Positions 8,318 to 17,834 of a stretch of DNA of 53,519 nt are shown here, piece by piece (position 1 is the stretch's first letter; each line of letters begins with the position of its first letter). The translations under genes and the position numbers were made by a program. Source of the DNA: Planctomycetota bacterium (GTDB lineage Bacteria; Planctomycetota; Planctomycetia; Pirellulales; Pirellulaceae). The notes below the pieces were generated by a model, which was not told where the DNA came from, did not search any database, and was given only the letters and a program-made list of their open reading frames with translations. The stretch is taken from contig JABAAE010000011.1 in assembly GCA_014238905.1 (NCBI GenBank), positions 175,758 through 229,276 on the forward strand. Direction: 5' to 3'.

Positions 8318-9091
8318 GTGAGGATAAGGGAAAGTTGCGATTTTGGGCTGATTGAGACAGTGGATTCCAGGTGGGGCAGATTAGATTCTCTGTGGGTCAG
8401 AGTGTCTTTGTTGGCCAGAGTCACGGGGTTGGCCAGAGTCACGGGGTTGGCCAGAGTCGCGGGGTTGGTCAGAGTCGCGGGGTTGGTCAGAGTCACCGGG
8501 CTCCTGTTTCTTTTGATGGCGGCCAAGGGCGATTTGGCTTGCGCCCAGTCTGCCAAAGCGGCGGACCCAACCAAGGTTGTCGCCGGACGGACTCTGTCGG
8601 GTTGGGAAAAAGATTTCGATAGTCAAAATGAACTGGTGCGATTGCGGGCCGTCAAGTCTTTGGGTCCCTTTGGCGAATCGGCCGTTGGCGCTTTGGTAAA
8701 ATGTCTGGATGACTCCAGCGATGGCGTCAAATACTGGGCTGCGGACCACTTGGGTGCTATTGGGAAGTCTGATGCCAAGCACCCTGAAGCAAAACAGGTT
8801 ATCGCGCGATTGAGAAATCTGGAGTCCCAAAAGCAAAAAGCGGTTGCGGCGGCTTACGCCCTTTGCCGTCTAGATGCTCCCGATGGCCATATCTCCTTGC
8901 TGGTTGAGCGGCTTGGCCATCCGGAACGGGGGATGGCGTGTTCTGCGGCTGAGTTTCTTGGAAAGATGGGACCGTCAGCCAGCGCTGCTCTCAAAGAGCT
9001 GGAAAGCCATTTTCAATTAAATCGTGATTATCATGTCAAGGGTGCCTGTCAAAACGCGATACGAAAAATCAAACAGCTACCGGTCAAGTAG
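8318..9091 (+). CDS. Exported HEAT-repeat protein with repeat-expanded N-terminus
   Basis: The mature part (from about residue 76) consists of HEAT/PBS-lyase-like helical repeats: ELVRLRAVKSLGPFG, GVKYWAADHLGAIG, QKAVAAAYALCRL and GMACSAAEFLGKMG. Such folds bind protein partners; the partner is unknown. The N-terminus is odd: residues about 32-61 are five hexapeptides of the type L(A/V)RV(T/A)G, encoded by 18-bp tandem repeats, leading into the hydrophobic LLFLLMAAKGDLACAQS and a likely cleavage site. The listed start is GTG at 8318. Each repeat unit begins with TTG in frame, so the true start could lie inside the array. Confidence 0.75.
   Translation: MRIRESCDFGLIETVDSRWGRLDSLWVRVSLLARVTGLARVTGLARVAGLVRVAGLVRVTGLLFLLMAAKGDLACAQSAKAADPTKVVAGRTLSGWEKDFDSQNELVRLRAVKSLGPFGESAVGALVKCLDDSSDGVKYWAADHLGAIGKSDAKHPEAKQVIARLRNLESQKQKAVAAAYALCRLDAPDGHISLLVERLGHPERGMACSAAEFLGKMGPSASAALKELESHFQLNRDYHVKGACQNAIRKIKQLPVK
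8411..8500. repeat. 18-bp tandem repeat, five copies, inside a signal-peptide region
   Basis: Five contiguous units of TTGGCCAGAGTCACGGGG or close variants (8411-8428, 8429-8446, 8447-8464, 8465-8482, 8483-8500), with a decayed copy just upstream. The unit length is a multiple of three, so copy changes keep the reading frame. Confidence 0.95.
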
Positions 9092-9205
9092 CGGATGGTT
9101 GGTCCGTGTCGGGGTTGAAATTGGGCTTGTCGCGTTTGATGAGATTTTCCGCTACACTGGCTGCAAATTCCTAATGGCGAAACGGTACTACTACAAGGAA
9201 TTAGG

Positions 9206-10675
9206 ATGAGAAGATTCCTGACGCAAATGGCACTCCGAGTAATGGGAGTCAAAAAACTCTACGATGAGGTCGTCGTTGAGGATCGGCTCCACGATATTAA
9301 GCCCAAGATTAGGCGTGATATCGAGGAAGTGCTGAAAGAGGTCAATGCAAACAACGATTATTTTCGCGGGAAATTTGACCTGTTCCTGTCGGAAACCAGT
9401 CATGTTGATGATGAAGCATTCTTTCAGGCCTATTCGAAACTGCCGGCCTATTCCAAGCAGGATTATGCTGAGGCAGGATTCGATCTATTAACCGGCTACC
9501 AAGAGCAGGATGCTGCGGATTTGGCACTTGAATTTGACGGAAAACCGCTGGAGTCGATTAATCGCCTGCGGACCGGAAAATTTCTGATGCCGATGGCAAC
9601 CGGGGGATCTACTTCCCTGCCGTTGACGATTCAGATGACCAAGCACCATATGTTTTCCATGTTGTTCACTTTTTTCAAGTGCTGGTATCGCATGGGTTGG
9701 CGGCCCGGCGACAAGATTCTGGTGTTCTATCCCAGGAACACCTACAACATCGACGACATGGCGAAATTCAACAAGTACGACAAGTTTTGTGGATTTCGTT
9801 ATCAGCTCTTTGATCGAATTGATCGGGAATCGGTGACTGAATTAGTGCATGAGATCAACCGTTTTAAACCAAAGATGCTTTTGATTTTCCCTTCACCTCT
9901 GAACTTGGTGGCGCACACCATCCGCAAATATGATTTGCCGCTTCAGCATCATCCCGAACTGTTGAACGTGAGTGGTGAGACTTTTTTTGATTGTCAGAAA
10001 AAAAACATTCAGGACGTATTCAAAAGAAGTATTGTGGAGGACTCCTATGGCAGCGTTGAGTTGGGTGAAATAGCGCATGAGACTCGAAATGGACTGGAGG
10101 TTTTTGCCAACGTCGCCTACGTGGAAACGGCGCCCAACGAAAATGGCAAGCCGGAGATGATTATCACTCGACTCGGAATTAAAGAGTTTCCGTTTATTCG
10201 CTACAAGATGAAGGATATCGCCGACATTGAGTTTGTAAAAGATGAAAACGGGGAAGAACGATTTCTGGTACGTAATATCGAAGGAAAGGATTCCAACTAC
10301 ATTTTGAATCGTGACGGGGAGCGGTTTTACCCATCATTTTTTAATCGATTCGTCAACGATCTCAATGCCGTCTGCGACGACACTGTGCTCGAAATCAAGG
10401 TTTACGAACGTGGTCAAACTGATTTGGAAGTCCAGTTTATCGTCAAAGACGAGGCCCTTGAGGACCTCGTCGCTGACACCGCTCGAAAACTTCTGAACGA
10501 GAGAATGGGCGACAATATGGACTATGCGATTGGATTCGTTGATTTCATCGAGCATGACTATCGTCGCAAGTATCGCGTGATTGAGCGAATCGATGACGTC
10601 GAGTACGCGGGCGGAATTGTCGGTAATCAGGAAAAATTGGCGTCGATCGCTGCTGCGAATCCGGACGAACCTTAA
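9206..10675 (+). CDS. PaaK/CapK-like adenylate-forming enzyme
   Basis: A member of the ANL (acyl-CoA synthetase) superfamily closest to phenylacetate-CoA ligase and CapK-type coenzyme F390 synthetases. It is expected to activate a carboxylate with ATP. The phosphate-loop motif TGGSTSLPL lies at residues 132-140, the second core motif DSYGSVELGEIAHE near 283, and the hinge/C-terminal region around KDSNYILNRDGERFYP. Its 489 aa are slightly longer than PaaK (about 430). AAGGAA (9195-9200) sits 5 nt before ATG 9206. The substrate cannot be inferred; the neighbours are unrelated. It may share a transcript with the HEAT gene 114 nt upstream. Confidence 0.78.
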   Translation: MRRFLTQMALRVMGVKKLYDEVVVEDRLHDIKPKIRRDIEEVLKEVNANNDYFRGKFDLFLSETSHVDDEAFFQAYSKLPAYSKQDYAEAGFDLLTGYQEQDAADLALEFDGKPLESINRLRTGKFLMPMATGGSTSLPLTIQMTKHHMFSMLFTFFKCWYRMGWRPGDKILVFYPRNTYNIDDMAKFNKYDKFCGFRYQLFDRIDRESVTELVHEINRFKPKMLLIFPSPLNLVAHTIRKYDLPLQHHPELLNVSGETFFDCQKKNIQDVFKRSIVEDSYGSVELGEIAHETRNGLEVFANVAYVETAPNENGKPEMIITRLGIKEFPFIRYKMKDIADIEFVKDENGEERFLVRNIEGKDSNYILNRDGERFYPSFFNRFVNDLNAVCDDTVLEIKVYERGQTDLEVQFIVKDEALEDLVADTARKLLNERMGDNMDYAIGFVDFIEHDYRRKYRVIERIDDVEYAGGIVGNQEKLASIAAANPDEP

Positions 10676-11028
10676 AATGGGAATTCAGAGCGGCTGTCAT
10701 CGCAGCAGCAGTAATCCGAGTCAGACGGAGATTCACCAGTGGATGCGTCGTCGGAGTCCCTATCCAGCTGAACCGGAGTTCGGGCCGCTGTGGTCAGGCC
10801 AAAACTTCTTTTCGACATGTGGTAAAATTGGGTATGATCCTGTTGGCTTCCTTCCTAGAATGAAAGGGAGAGCTTCAGTGGACTTTGTGCTGGAAAGACC
10901 GGCCAGTTTAGTTAAGTTATTTCCATATCCTTTATCACGCCTACCCGATGGCTGTATTCGACCAACGGCGACCTGAAATGGCCACTTTGAGATCGTGACA
11001 GCCAGCCCATGTTCCCCAGGAGAATTAC
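10676..11028. other. Intergenic region, nothing recognised
   Basis: This is the space between the adenylate-forming enzyme and the Gfo/Idh/MocA gene. The open frames here are continuations of shadow frames. It presumably carries the promoter of the downstream gene, but no clear -35/-10 pair stands out. Confidence 0.4.
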
Positions 11029-12330
11029 GTGTCCGATAACTCGAATCCATCCCAGAATTCCCGTCGATCTTTTTTAAAGACAACAACGGCGGCGACAGCG
11101 GCTGTTGCTGCCGGTAGTACGCTGAATGTAGGGCGATTTGCCCATGGCGCCGGAACCCGTGAAACGGTGCGGATCGGCTTAATTGGTTGTGGTGGAAGGG
11201 GATCCGGAGCGATCCAGAACGCGCTAAATGCAAGCCCGCAAAACGAGGTGGTTGGCTTATGCGACATGTTCGAGGACAGGCTTAAATTCTGCCGGAAAAC
11301 CTTGGAAACCAAACGAAAAGATCAAACCAAGGTGACTGATGAAACCTGCTTTTTGGGGTTTGATGGTTACAAGCAACTCTTGGAAACCGATATCGATGTC
11401 GTTCTGTTGTGCACGCCACCCTATTTTCGCCCGATGCAATTGAGAGCGGCGATCGAAGCGGGAAAGCATGTTTTTTGTGAAAAACCAGTTGGCGTCGATG
11501 CTCCGGGAGTTCGGAGTGTTTTGGAAACCTCTGAAATGGCCAGGAAAAAAGGTCTAAGTATCGTCTCAGGACTTTGCTGGCGTTACGACAACCTCGTGAA
11601 AGACATGGTCGGAAAAATCAGGGATGGTTACATCGGAGATATTACGACAATTCAGGAGAACTACTTGACCGGTCTCCTCTGGCAACGCAACCGCAAGGAT
11701 GACTGGACGGAGATGCATTACCAGTTGAGAAACTGGCTCTATTTCCATTGGTTATCGGGCGACCATATTGTGGAGCAGCATATTCACAGTCTTGATAAAG
11801 CATTGTGGCTCATGGGCGACACGCCACCTGTTGCAGCCTACGGATGTGGTGGTCGGCAAGTCAGAACTGACGCTCGCTTTGGCAATATCTACGACCATTT
11901 CGCCGTTTGTTACGAATGGGCCAACGGTGTGAAGACATTTGCCTATTGTCGTCAACAGGGTGGTCCCATTTTCCGTGAAACGGATGATTATGTTTACGGT
12001 TCCAATGGTCGGGCAAGAATCCTTGGCAATGAAATCACTTTGAACGATAAGGTTGTTTATAAGTATGAGGGACCAAGGCCTAACATGTACGATGTTGAGC
12101 ATGTTGCCTTGTTTGACGGTATACGCAACAACAAACCGATCAATAATGGCACCTACATGTCGTATAGCACGTTGCTGGCGATTCTCGGCCGCGAAGTCTG
12201 TTACACGGGCAAGAGAATTACGTGGGAGGAAATGATGAACTCCCAATCCAAACTGGGACCAGAAAAACTGGAATTCGGTGATATTCCTGTACCGGAAGTA
12301 CCCATGCCAGGCCAGACGAAGTTCAAGTAA
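11029..12330 (+). CDS. Tat-exported Gfo/Idh/MocA family oxidoreductase
   Basis: An NAD(P)-dependent sugar or inositol-type dehydrogenase family. The N-terminus is a twin-arginine signal (SRRSFLKTTTAATAAVAAG), so the folded, cofactor-loaded enzyme is exported; this is typical of planctomycetes. The Rossmann motif is GLIGCGGRGSGAIQ (about residue 50), and the family EKP motif appears as HVFCEKPVGVDAPG. The C-terminal domain contains HWLSGDHIVEQHIHSLDKALW, a region that usually holds the catalytic His. At 433 aa it is normal for exported members. The start is GTG 11029 with AGGAGA (11018-11023) 5 nt upstream. A strong terminator follows. Confidence 0.92.
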   Translation: MSDNSNPSQNSRRSFLKTTTAATAAVAAGSTLNVGRFAHGAGTRETVRIGLIGCGGRGSGAIQNALNASPQNEVVGLCDMFEDRLKFCRKTLETKRKDQTKVTDETCFLGFDGYKQLLETDIDVVLLCTPPYFRPMQLRAAIEAGKHVFCEKPVGVDAPGVRSVLETSEMARKKGLSIVSGLCWRYDNLVKDMVGKIRDGYIGDITTIQENYLTGLLWQRNRKDDWTEMHYQLRNWLYFHWLSGDHIVEQHIHSLDKALWLMGDTPPVAAYGCGGRQVRTDARFGNIYDHFAVCYEWANGVKTFAYCRQQGGPIFRETDDYVYGSNGRARILGNEITLNDKVVYKYEGPRPNMYDVEHVALFDGIRNNKPINNGTYMSYSTLLAILGREVCYTGKRITWEEMMNSQSKLGPEKLEFGDIPVPEVPMPGQTKFK

Positions 12331-12403
12331 TTGTCTTTAGCGCAGCGGTAATACCCAACACTAACTCGCTGGCAGGCAATAAAGTGAACCTTGGAAACGA
12401 GAC

Positions 12404-12433
12404 AAACCGGTCCCGGGAGGACCGGTTTTTTTT
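12404..12433 (+). terminator. Rho-independent terminator after the Gfo/Idh/MocA gene
   Basis: AAACCGGTCC pairs with GGACCGGTTT (12404-12413 with 12419-12428), loop CGGGA, followed by TTTTT. Confidence 0.93.
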
Positions 12434-12532
12434 GCGCACCGGCTCAAAGTGCTCTGTATAAAAGGGCGGTTTGCCGAACAGAAATCGGCGAATTCTCTTG
12501 AGCCATCTCACGGCAGCAGTTCTCCTTGGGAT

Positions 12533-13651
12533 CTACTTTAGATGCCGGTTGAAGAACTGTATGATTTGGGGGCGGGTTCGAGCTGGATCAAATCCCCCGT
12601 GTCCACCACCTTTGATGATGACCAATTCAGACTGGATATTTTTCTTTTTTAATTCCTGATGAAACAGCATGCTTTGCCGAACACTGACCAGGCGGTCTGC
12701 ATCACCATGCATGATCAGAAAAGGTGGGTCGGCCGGAGAAAGATAAGTGATCGGATTGGCTCTAGCTACTTTCGCGACGTTTTCCTGAATGGGGCCGCCA
12801 ATCAATTGCGATTCTGGTGATGATTTCGAATCATGATCCATCCTGCCGAGTTTACCTGAGTGAGAGTTCATCTGCAGCATGTCGATGGGGCCAAACCAAT
12901 CGCAAACGGCCTGAACACGACTGCTGACCGATTCGGTTGTAGGCTTGGCTGTTAGGCGGGTAGAGTCTCCCGAAGTACCAACCAGCGCTGACAAATGGCC
13001 GCCTGCGGAAGACCCCCAAACGCCAAAATGATCTGGATCCAGGTTGTAGTTTTGATGATGGGTTCGTAACCAACGGATCGCGGTTTTACAATCCTGGATC
13101 TGAGCTGGGAAAACGGCATGCTGAGAATATCGATAATTCAGGCTCGCCACCGCGTAGCCTTCATTCAACATGAATAAGGCCCTGCAGCGATCTTTGCTGC
13201 CCGCTCGCCACGCTCCGCCATGAATCCAGATGATGAGCGGTTTAGGTTTTTCCGCCGTCTTGCCGGATTCAGGATCTTTGGGTGGAAAAAAGTAAAGGTC
13301 GAGTTTCTGCCGCGCATGGCCGCCCGGAATATACGCGACGTTGCGAACGACTTTTACTTGTGGGGGTAACGCCGTATCACCTAAATCGTTTTTCTTTTTT
13401 CCTCCCGCATTGGGTTGCCCTCGACGACGAAACGCCGCATCTTCTTGACGGGAGATGAAGCCGTTACCATCGGTGTCAACTCGTTTGAAGTTACCACGCA
13501 CTCTGGCAGGTAGTTCGCTAGACGATAGTTTGCCATCCCCGTTGATGTCCCATCGATCAAACAGGGTAGTGGTGTTCGGGTCTGATTGCGCTGACAATGC
13601 CGAGGAAATCAACGCCGCCATAACAAGGAAATAATTTTGGGGATGGGGCAT
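12533..13651 (-). CDS. Secreted alpha/beta hydrolase (BD-FAE-like esterase) with two EF-hands
   Basis: After a Sec signal (about 1-21) come two canonical calcium-binding EF-hand loops, DINGDGKLSSSE (35-46) and DTDGNGFISRQE (59-70). A Gly/Lys-rich linker follows, then an alpha/beta-hydrolase domain of the hormone-sensitive-lipase/feruloyl-esterase type. The oxyanion motif HGGAW is at 144-148, the nucleophile Ser215 in GSSAG, the acid in MHGDADRL and the His in GGGHGGF. A carbohydrate or xylan esterase role is likely from the family but unproven. EF-hand fusions of this kind are frequent in planctomycetes. It converges with the Gfo/Idh/MocA gene. Confidence 0.9.
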   Translation of the reverse strand: MPHPQNYFLVMAALISSALSAQSDPNTTTLFDRWDINGDGKLSSSELPARVRGNFKRVDTDGNGFISRQEDAAFRRRGQPNAGGKKKNDLGDTALPPQVKVVRNVAYIPGGHARQKLDLYFFPPKDPESGKTAEKPKPLIIWIHGGAWRAGSKDRCRALFMLNEGYAVASLNYRYSQHAVFPAQIQDCKTAIRWLRTHHQNYNLDPDHFGVWGSSAGGHLSALVGTSGDSTRLTAKPTTESVSSRVQAVCDWFGPIDMLQMNSHSGKLGRMDHDSKSSPESQLIGGPIQENVAKVARANPITYLSPADPPFLIMHGDADRLVSVRQSMLFHQELKKKNIQSELVIIKGGGHGGFDPARTRPQIIQFFNRHLK

Positions 13652-13766
13652 CAGTGACCTGCCGAAGAAAGGGTGATCAACAAACGCTTATTATACGTTG
13701 GATCTTTTTGAATGTCTGCCAAGGTGGTTCCTGCGGATGGCTCACCTGGAGGACAGAGCCGAAGAT

Positions 13767-13789
13767 CAGCAGCGATTGACAGGCTGCTG
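13767..13789 (-). terminator. Hairpin after the small lipoprotein gene
   Basis: A perfect 7-bp stem CAGCAGC / GCTGCTG with a 9-nt loop, just past the stop at 13794. There is no T-run on either side, so intrinsic termination is uncertain. Confidence 0.3.
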
Positions 13790-13793
13790 TTGA

Positions 13794-14069
13794 TTACCGA
13801 CGTTTAGCGGGTTCAATGAGTTCGATATCCTCATCGTCCAACTCTCTCAGGGGATCTAGCTCACCCGGGATGGCATCCTGGTAGGGATCTGAAAAAAGGG
13901 AACCCACGCGTCCATTTTCCATGTCGCTACGTTGCCACTTCCCACCCTGGCTGGCATAGGCATAGTCGTAGGTGCCGCAGCACATGGAACATCCGGTCTG
14001 AAATAGACTGACCAACAGCAGCAGCGCTGCGGCCAAACGAGAAGATGGTGGATACATTCTGATTTCCAT
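13794..14069 (-). CDS. Small lipoprotein, 91 aa
   Basis: Function unknown. The N-terminus MEIRMYPPSSRLAAALLL continues to a lipobox LFQTGC, so it should be lipid-anchored after signal peptidase II cleavage at that Cys. The mature part has further cysteines (CSMCCGTYDYAYAS) and an acidic C-terminal tail (LRELDDEDIELIEP). The open frame extends to 14231, but the extra 54 residues are basic, low-quality sequence; ATG 14069 places the signal peptide correctly (ATG 14057 is also possible). No good Shine-Dalgarno site is seen. The adjacent dyad at 14099-14113 lies in its upstream region. Confidence 0.72.
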   Translation of the reverse strand: MEIRMYPPSSRLAAALLLLVSLFQTGCSMCCGTYDYAYASQGGKWQRSDMENGRVGSLFSDPYQDAIPGELDPLRELDDEDIELIEPAKRR

Positions 14070-14098
14070 TGGGGAAAACTTGGCTGATCGAGTCTTTT

Positions 14099-14113
14099 GG
14101 CAGAAGATCTGCC
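14099..14113. promoter_or_regulatory. Perfect 15-bp inverted repeat upstream of the lipoprotein gene
   Basis: GGCAGA-AGA-TCTGCC, 30 nt before the chosen start at 14069. It could be an operator or a small 5'-leader hairpin. Confidence 0.3.
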
Positions 14114-14348
14114 TGCTAATCAACCCTTTTCTCTTATTCGGCAGGTTCAAATCGTGATGTTTAGGAAATCTATTCTGATCAGGTCGCTTTTTCGGGTGGG
14201 GACCCCCTGTGCATGCATACGTTGCTATCATGGGGCGAGGCCGTGATCGGTGCTGTTTAAACGCTTGGCTTGACTGTCCCGTTTTGATCGCAACGGCTCA
14301 ACATTCAGAAAAAAATAATTAACCACTGAGATTTGACGGATAGATAGC

Positions 14349-15869
14349 ATGGCATTACACGAATATTGTTGGCGGGCTGGGCGAGGTTGGTGTTGCCTGC
14401 TGGTCTTCACCCTTTTGGGCGGCTCAGTGGCGGGTTGGTGTAATGAGCTTGGAACGGCAGGCAGTCAACCATCGTCCACCGATTCCCGATTGTCCGGCAG
14501 CGGAACGAGACCAACTAATTTTGTGTTTTTCCTGGTCGACGATCTCGGCTGGACAGACCTAGGATGTTTTGGAAGCGGGTTTTACGAAACTCCTCACCTC
14601 GATCGGTTCGCCAACTCTGCAATGAAATTTACCAACGCCTACGCTGCCTGCCCAGTCTGTTCGCCCACTCGAGCGAGCATCCTCACCGGGCAGTATCCTC
14701 AGAGAGTGGGAATCACCGATTACATTAGTCCCACGGGCGGAAATCAGCCTGCAAATTGGAAACGAAAAACGAAGATGTTGCCGGCGAGTTATTCCGACCG
14801 GCTGGCATTAAAAGAAAAAACGGTCGCTGAAGTTCTGAAGGAAAGCGGGTACGCCACTTTTTTCGCCGGAAAGTGGCATCTCGGCCCCCAAGGATTTTGG
14901 CCGGAGGATCAGGGATTCGATGTCAATCGAGGCGGGATTGAACGGGGAGGCCCTTACGGCGGCAAACGTTATTTTTCTCCCTACGGAAATCCTCGTTTGA
15001 AAGATGGACCGGTGGGTGAGCATTTGCCGGATCGTCTGGCAACGGAGGCGGTCGAATTTATAAAACAACACAAGGATGAGCCGTTTTTGACCTATCTCTC
15101 TTTTTACAGCGTTCATACCCCGCTGATGTCCAGAGAAGATCTCAAACAAAAGTACCTCGATAAGAAAGCTCGTATTCGTTTTGGAGGACCCATTTGGGGT
15201 GAAGAAGGAAGTCGCAAAATCAGGCTCGTGCAGGAACACGCCGTTTATGCCGCAATGGTGGAAGCGATGGACTTGGCTGTGGGGAAAGTGCTTTCGGCGC
15301 TGAACGAATTCAATCTTACGGAAAATACAGTTGTCATCTTCATGTCTGACAATGGCGGTTTGTCCACTTCAGAGGGACACCCCACAAGCAATCTTCCCTT
15401 ACGGGCTGGTAAAGGCTGGATGTATGAAGGCGGCATCAGAGAACCGATGATGGTCCGGGCTCCCGGGGTGACCCAAGCTGGAAGTCAAAGTGACGATTAC
15501 GTCACCAGCACTGATTTTTTTCCTACCATCCTTGAGCTGGCAGGTCTAAAACAAAGGCCTGATATGCATCGGGATGGAATGAGTTTCGTTCCGCTCCTGA
15601 ATGCGGAAAAGATGGATCGCGGGCCGATTTTCTGGCACTATCCGCATTATGGAAACCAAGGGGGTGCTCCAACGGCTGCGATTCGTAACGGGCCTTGGAA
15701 ATTGATTCGCTGGTTGGAGAATGGCAAATTGGAACTTTTCGACCTCTCAAAAGATATTGGTGAAAAACGAAATCTCGTTGCAGAGTTTCCCGAGGTCGCC
15801 AGTAAAATGGACGATCAATTAACCCAGTGGCAAGCAGAAGTGGGTGCCAAAATGCCGACCGCTCGCTAG
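14349..15869 (+). CDS. Secreted arylsulfatase-type sulfatase (CSPTR)
   Basis: A family S1 sulfatase that hydrolyses sulfate esters, most likely on algal or other polysaccharides, outside the cytoplasm. After an N-terminal hydrophobic signal (about 13-30) come the metal-binding FFLVDDLGWTDLG and the formylglycine motif CSPTRASILTGQYPQR, with Cys104 as the residue oxidised to formylglycine. GKWHLG, HTPL and the second metal motif MSDNGG follow. The 506-aa length is typical. The substrate cannot be read from sequence. It is followed after 199 nt by a second sulfatase in the same direction, so the two may be co-expressed. Confidence 0.94.
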   Translation: MALHEYCWRAGRGWCCLLVFTLLGGSVAGWCNELGTAGSQPSSTDSRLSGSGTRPTNFVFFLVDDLGWTDLGCFGSGFYETPHLDRFANSAMKFTNAYAACPVCSPTRASILTGQYPQRVGITDYISPTGGNQPANWKRKTKMLPASYSDRLALKEKTVAEVLKESGYATFFAGKWHLGPQGFWPEDQGFDVNRGGIERGGPYGGKRYFSPYGNPRLKDGPVGEHLPDRLATEAVEFIKQHKDEPFLTYLSFYSVHTPLMSREDLKQKYLDKKARIRFGGPIWGEEGSRKIRLVQEHAVYAAMVEAMDLAVGKVLSALNEFNLTENTVVIFMSDNGGLSTSEGHPTSNLPLRAGKGWMYEGGIREPMMVRAPGVTQAGSQSDDYVTSTDFFPTILELAGLKQRPDMHRDGMSFVPLLNAEKMDRGPIFWHYPHYGNQGGAPTAAIRNGPWKLIRWLENGKLELFDLSKDIGEKRNLVAEFPEVASKMDDQLTQWQAEVGAKMPTAR

Positions 15870-16068
15870 GCGGCGAGCTCTCCGTTGGTCGTTCATCTGG
15901 CGACGATAGGGCAGGCTAGGACAAGTCGTCGTTGCAGAAATGATGCAGGCTTTTGAAAATGAAATAATGTTTTGGAGTCGGGGTCGTTTTTTCAATACCC
16001 CACTCGACCTTTTGCCAAGGTCGGTTTTCTCCCAAGCGATTATCCCCAACCGATTAAATCGAGATCGA

Positions 16069-17580
16069 ATGATGAAAAGTAAAAAACGAGAAACCATAGC
16101 GATCGTTTGCATGTTGATGGCTTGCGGCCTGGGAGTGGCCGAACAGCCGACGACAATCCAACCGCAAGCCGCACCCTCACCGCCCAATATTATCCTGGTG
16201 ATGACCGATGATCAGGGGTATGGGCCGATAGGTCGCCACGGACACCCTTGGATCAAGACTCCTTCTCTGGACCGACTCTATGATCAGTCCACAAGGTTGA
16301 CCCGGTTTCTGGTCAGCCCGACCTGCTCGCCAACACGCTCAGCCTTGATGACTGGTCGTCATCCCATGCGAAATGGCATCACCCACACCATTCTTGAGAG
16401 GGAAAGAATGACGTTGGATGCCGTCATTTTGCCGCAGGTGCTCAACTCGGCCGGTTACACGTCCGGTATTTTTGGGAAATGGCATCTTGGTGATGAGGAA
16501 CCTTATCAACCGCATCGCCGAGGATTTAACGAGGCCTTTATTCATGGTGCGGGTGGCATCGGTCAAAAATACAATTGCTCCTGTGCCGATGCTCCCGGCA
16601 ATCAATATTTCGATCCAATTGTTCGGCATAACGGCGTCTTCAAAAAAACCAGTGGTTTCTGTACTGATGTGTTTTTTTCGGCCGCACTGGATTGGATCCA
16701 GCAGGTGAAAGACGAGGGATCCCCCTTTTTCGCTTATGTCACCACCAATGCGCCCCATGGTCCTTTCATCGCACCACCCAAAAATACGAAGCGGTTTACC
16801 GATTTGGGATTTGGTAAAAAACAGGCCGGTTTTTATGGAATGATCGAGAATATTGATGAGAACATGGGCCGTCTCCTTACCCAGGTCAAGAAATGGGGGA
16901 TTGAGCGAGAGACCTTAATTATTTTCCTCTCTGACAATGGAATGACCGGTGGCGGTGCGGGGAATTCAAAGAGGCCTCTGGCCGCGGGCTATCCATTTTA
17001 TAATGCCAAAATGAAGGGGCTGAAGGGTTCGACCGATGAGGGCGGTGTGCGTGTGCCCGCCTATTTTTACTGGCCCGGGCAATTTGAATCCGGACGTGAT
17101 CTGAATCAGGTGACTGCGCATCTTGATTTGCTCCCTACGCTTGCGGAAATTTCCGGTGCGGATCTTCCTCAGGGACAGGTCGAAGGGCGTTCGTTCCTGA
17201 AGCTCCTCACTCAAGATGATCACCAATGGCCAGATAGATATTTGATCACCCATCGCGGTCGGTGGGCCAAGGGAGCCGATCCCAATCAGTCCAAATGGGT
17301 GAATTTTGCCGTCAGGAACCATCGATTTCGACTGGTAGGCAAAAACCTGCTTTATGACATGCTGGCCGATCCGGAACAGAGGATTGATGTCAGCCAGCAA
17401 CATCCGGATGTGATCAAGGACATGTTGTCTTATTACGATCAATGGTGGGACAAGACGGTGCCGATGATGGTCAATGAAAAAACACCTAACTCGAAAGTTC
17501 AGCCCTTCCATGTTCTTTATCAAAAACAGAAACAGGCCGACGGGATTTCAGCATGGCAGCCCTTAGCAGGTCAAAAGTAG
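16069..17580 (+). CDS. Secreted sulfatase (CSPTR)
   Basis: A second S1 sulfatase, 503 aa from the chosen start. The open frame reaches back to 15940, but the two ATGs at 16069/16072 begin MMKSKKRETIAIVCMLMAC, a proper Sec signal, which the longer form would bury. Motifs: ILVMTDDQGYGPIG (metal), CSPTRSALMTGRHPMRNGIT with formylglycine site Cys86, GKWHLGD, NAPHGPF and FLSDNGMTGGG. A Cys-containing insert (KYNCSCADAPGNQYFDP) and a Tyr/Trp-rich tail are present. It is related to, but clearly distinct from, the upstream sulfatase. Confidence 0.93.
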   Translation: MMKSKKRETIAIVCMLMACGLGVAEQPTTIQPQAAPSPPNIILVMTDDQGYGPIGRHGHPWIKTPSLDRLYDQSTRLTRFLVSPTCSPTRSALMTGRHPMRNGITHTILERERMTLDAVILPQVLNSAGYTSGIFGKWHLGDEEPYQPHRRGFNEAFIHGAGGIGQKYNCSCADAPGNQYFDPIVRHNGVFKKTSGFCTDVFFSAALDWIQQVKDEGSPFFAYVTTNAPHGPFIAPPKNTKRFTDLGFGKKQAGFYGMIENIDENMGRLLTQVKKWGIERETLIIFLSDNGMTGGGAGNSKRPLAAGYPFYNAKMKGLKGSTDEGGVRVPAYFYWPGQFESGRDLNQVTAHLDLLPTLAEISGADLPQGQVEGRSFLKLLTQDDHQWPDRYLITHRGRWAKGADPNQSKWVNFAVRNHRFRLVGKNLLYDMLADPEQRIDVSQQHPDVIKDMLSYYDQWWDKTVPMMVNEKTPNSKVQPFHVLYQKQKQADGISAWQPLAGQK

Positions 17581-17834
17581 TACCGACTTGACTGAACGCT
17601 GTTTTGGTCCGAAAGGAAAATTGATTTCCGCTGACAGATTCCAACGGTGATTAACCATTGGCCTACGGCACGATCGGATGACGGGCGGTCTTGGAGTGGT
17701 TGCGCCGTTTTCAGAAGCTACTTGAAATGAGTGCTGGAAATTTGTCCAATAAGGGAGTCTGGCAGAACTGGTCTGCAGCACGCCGCGGCGGATCGCGGTT
17801 TTTCGATTATCTATACCCTGAAACCGGTTAGCCA

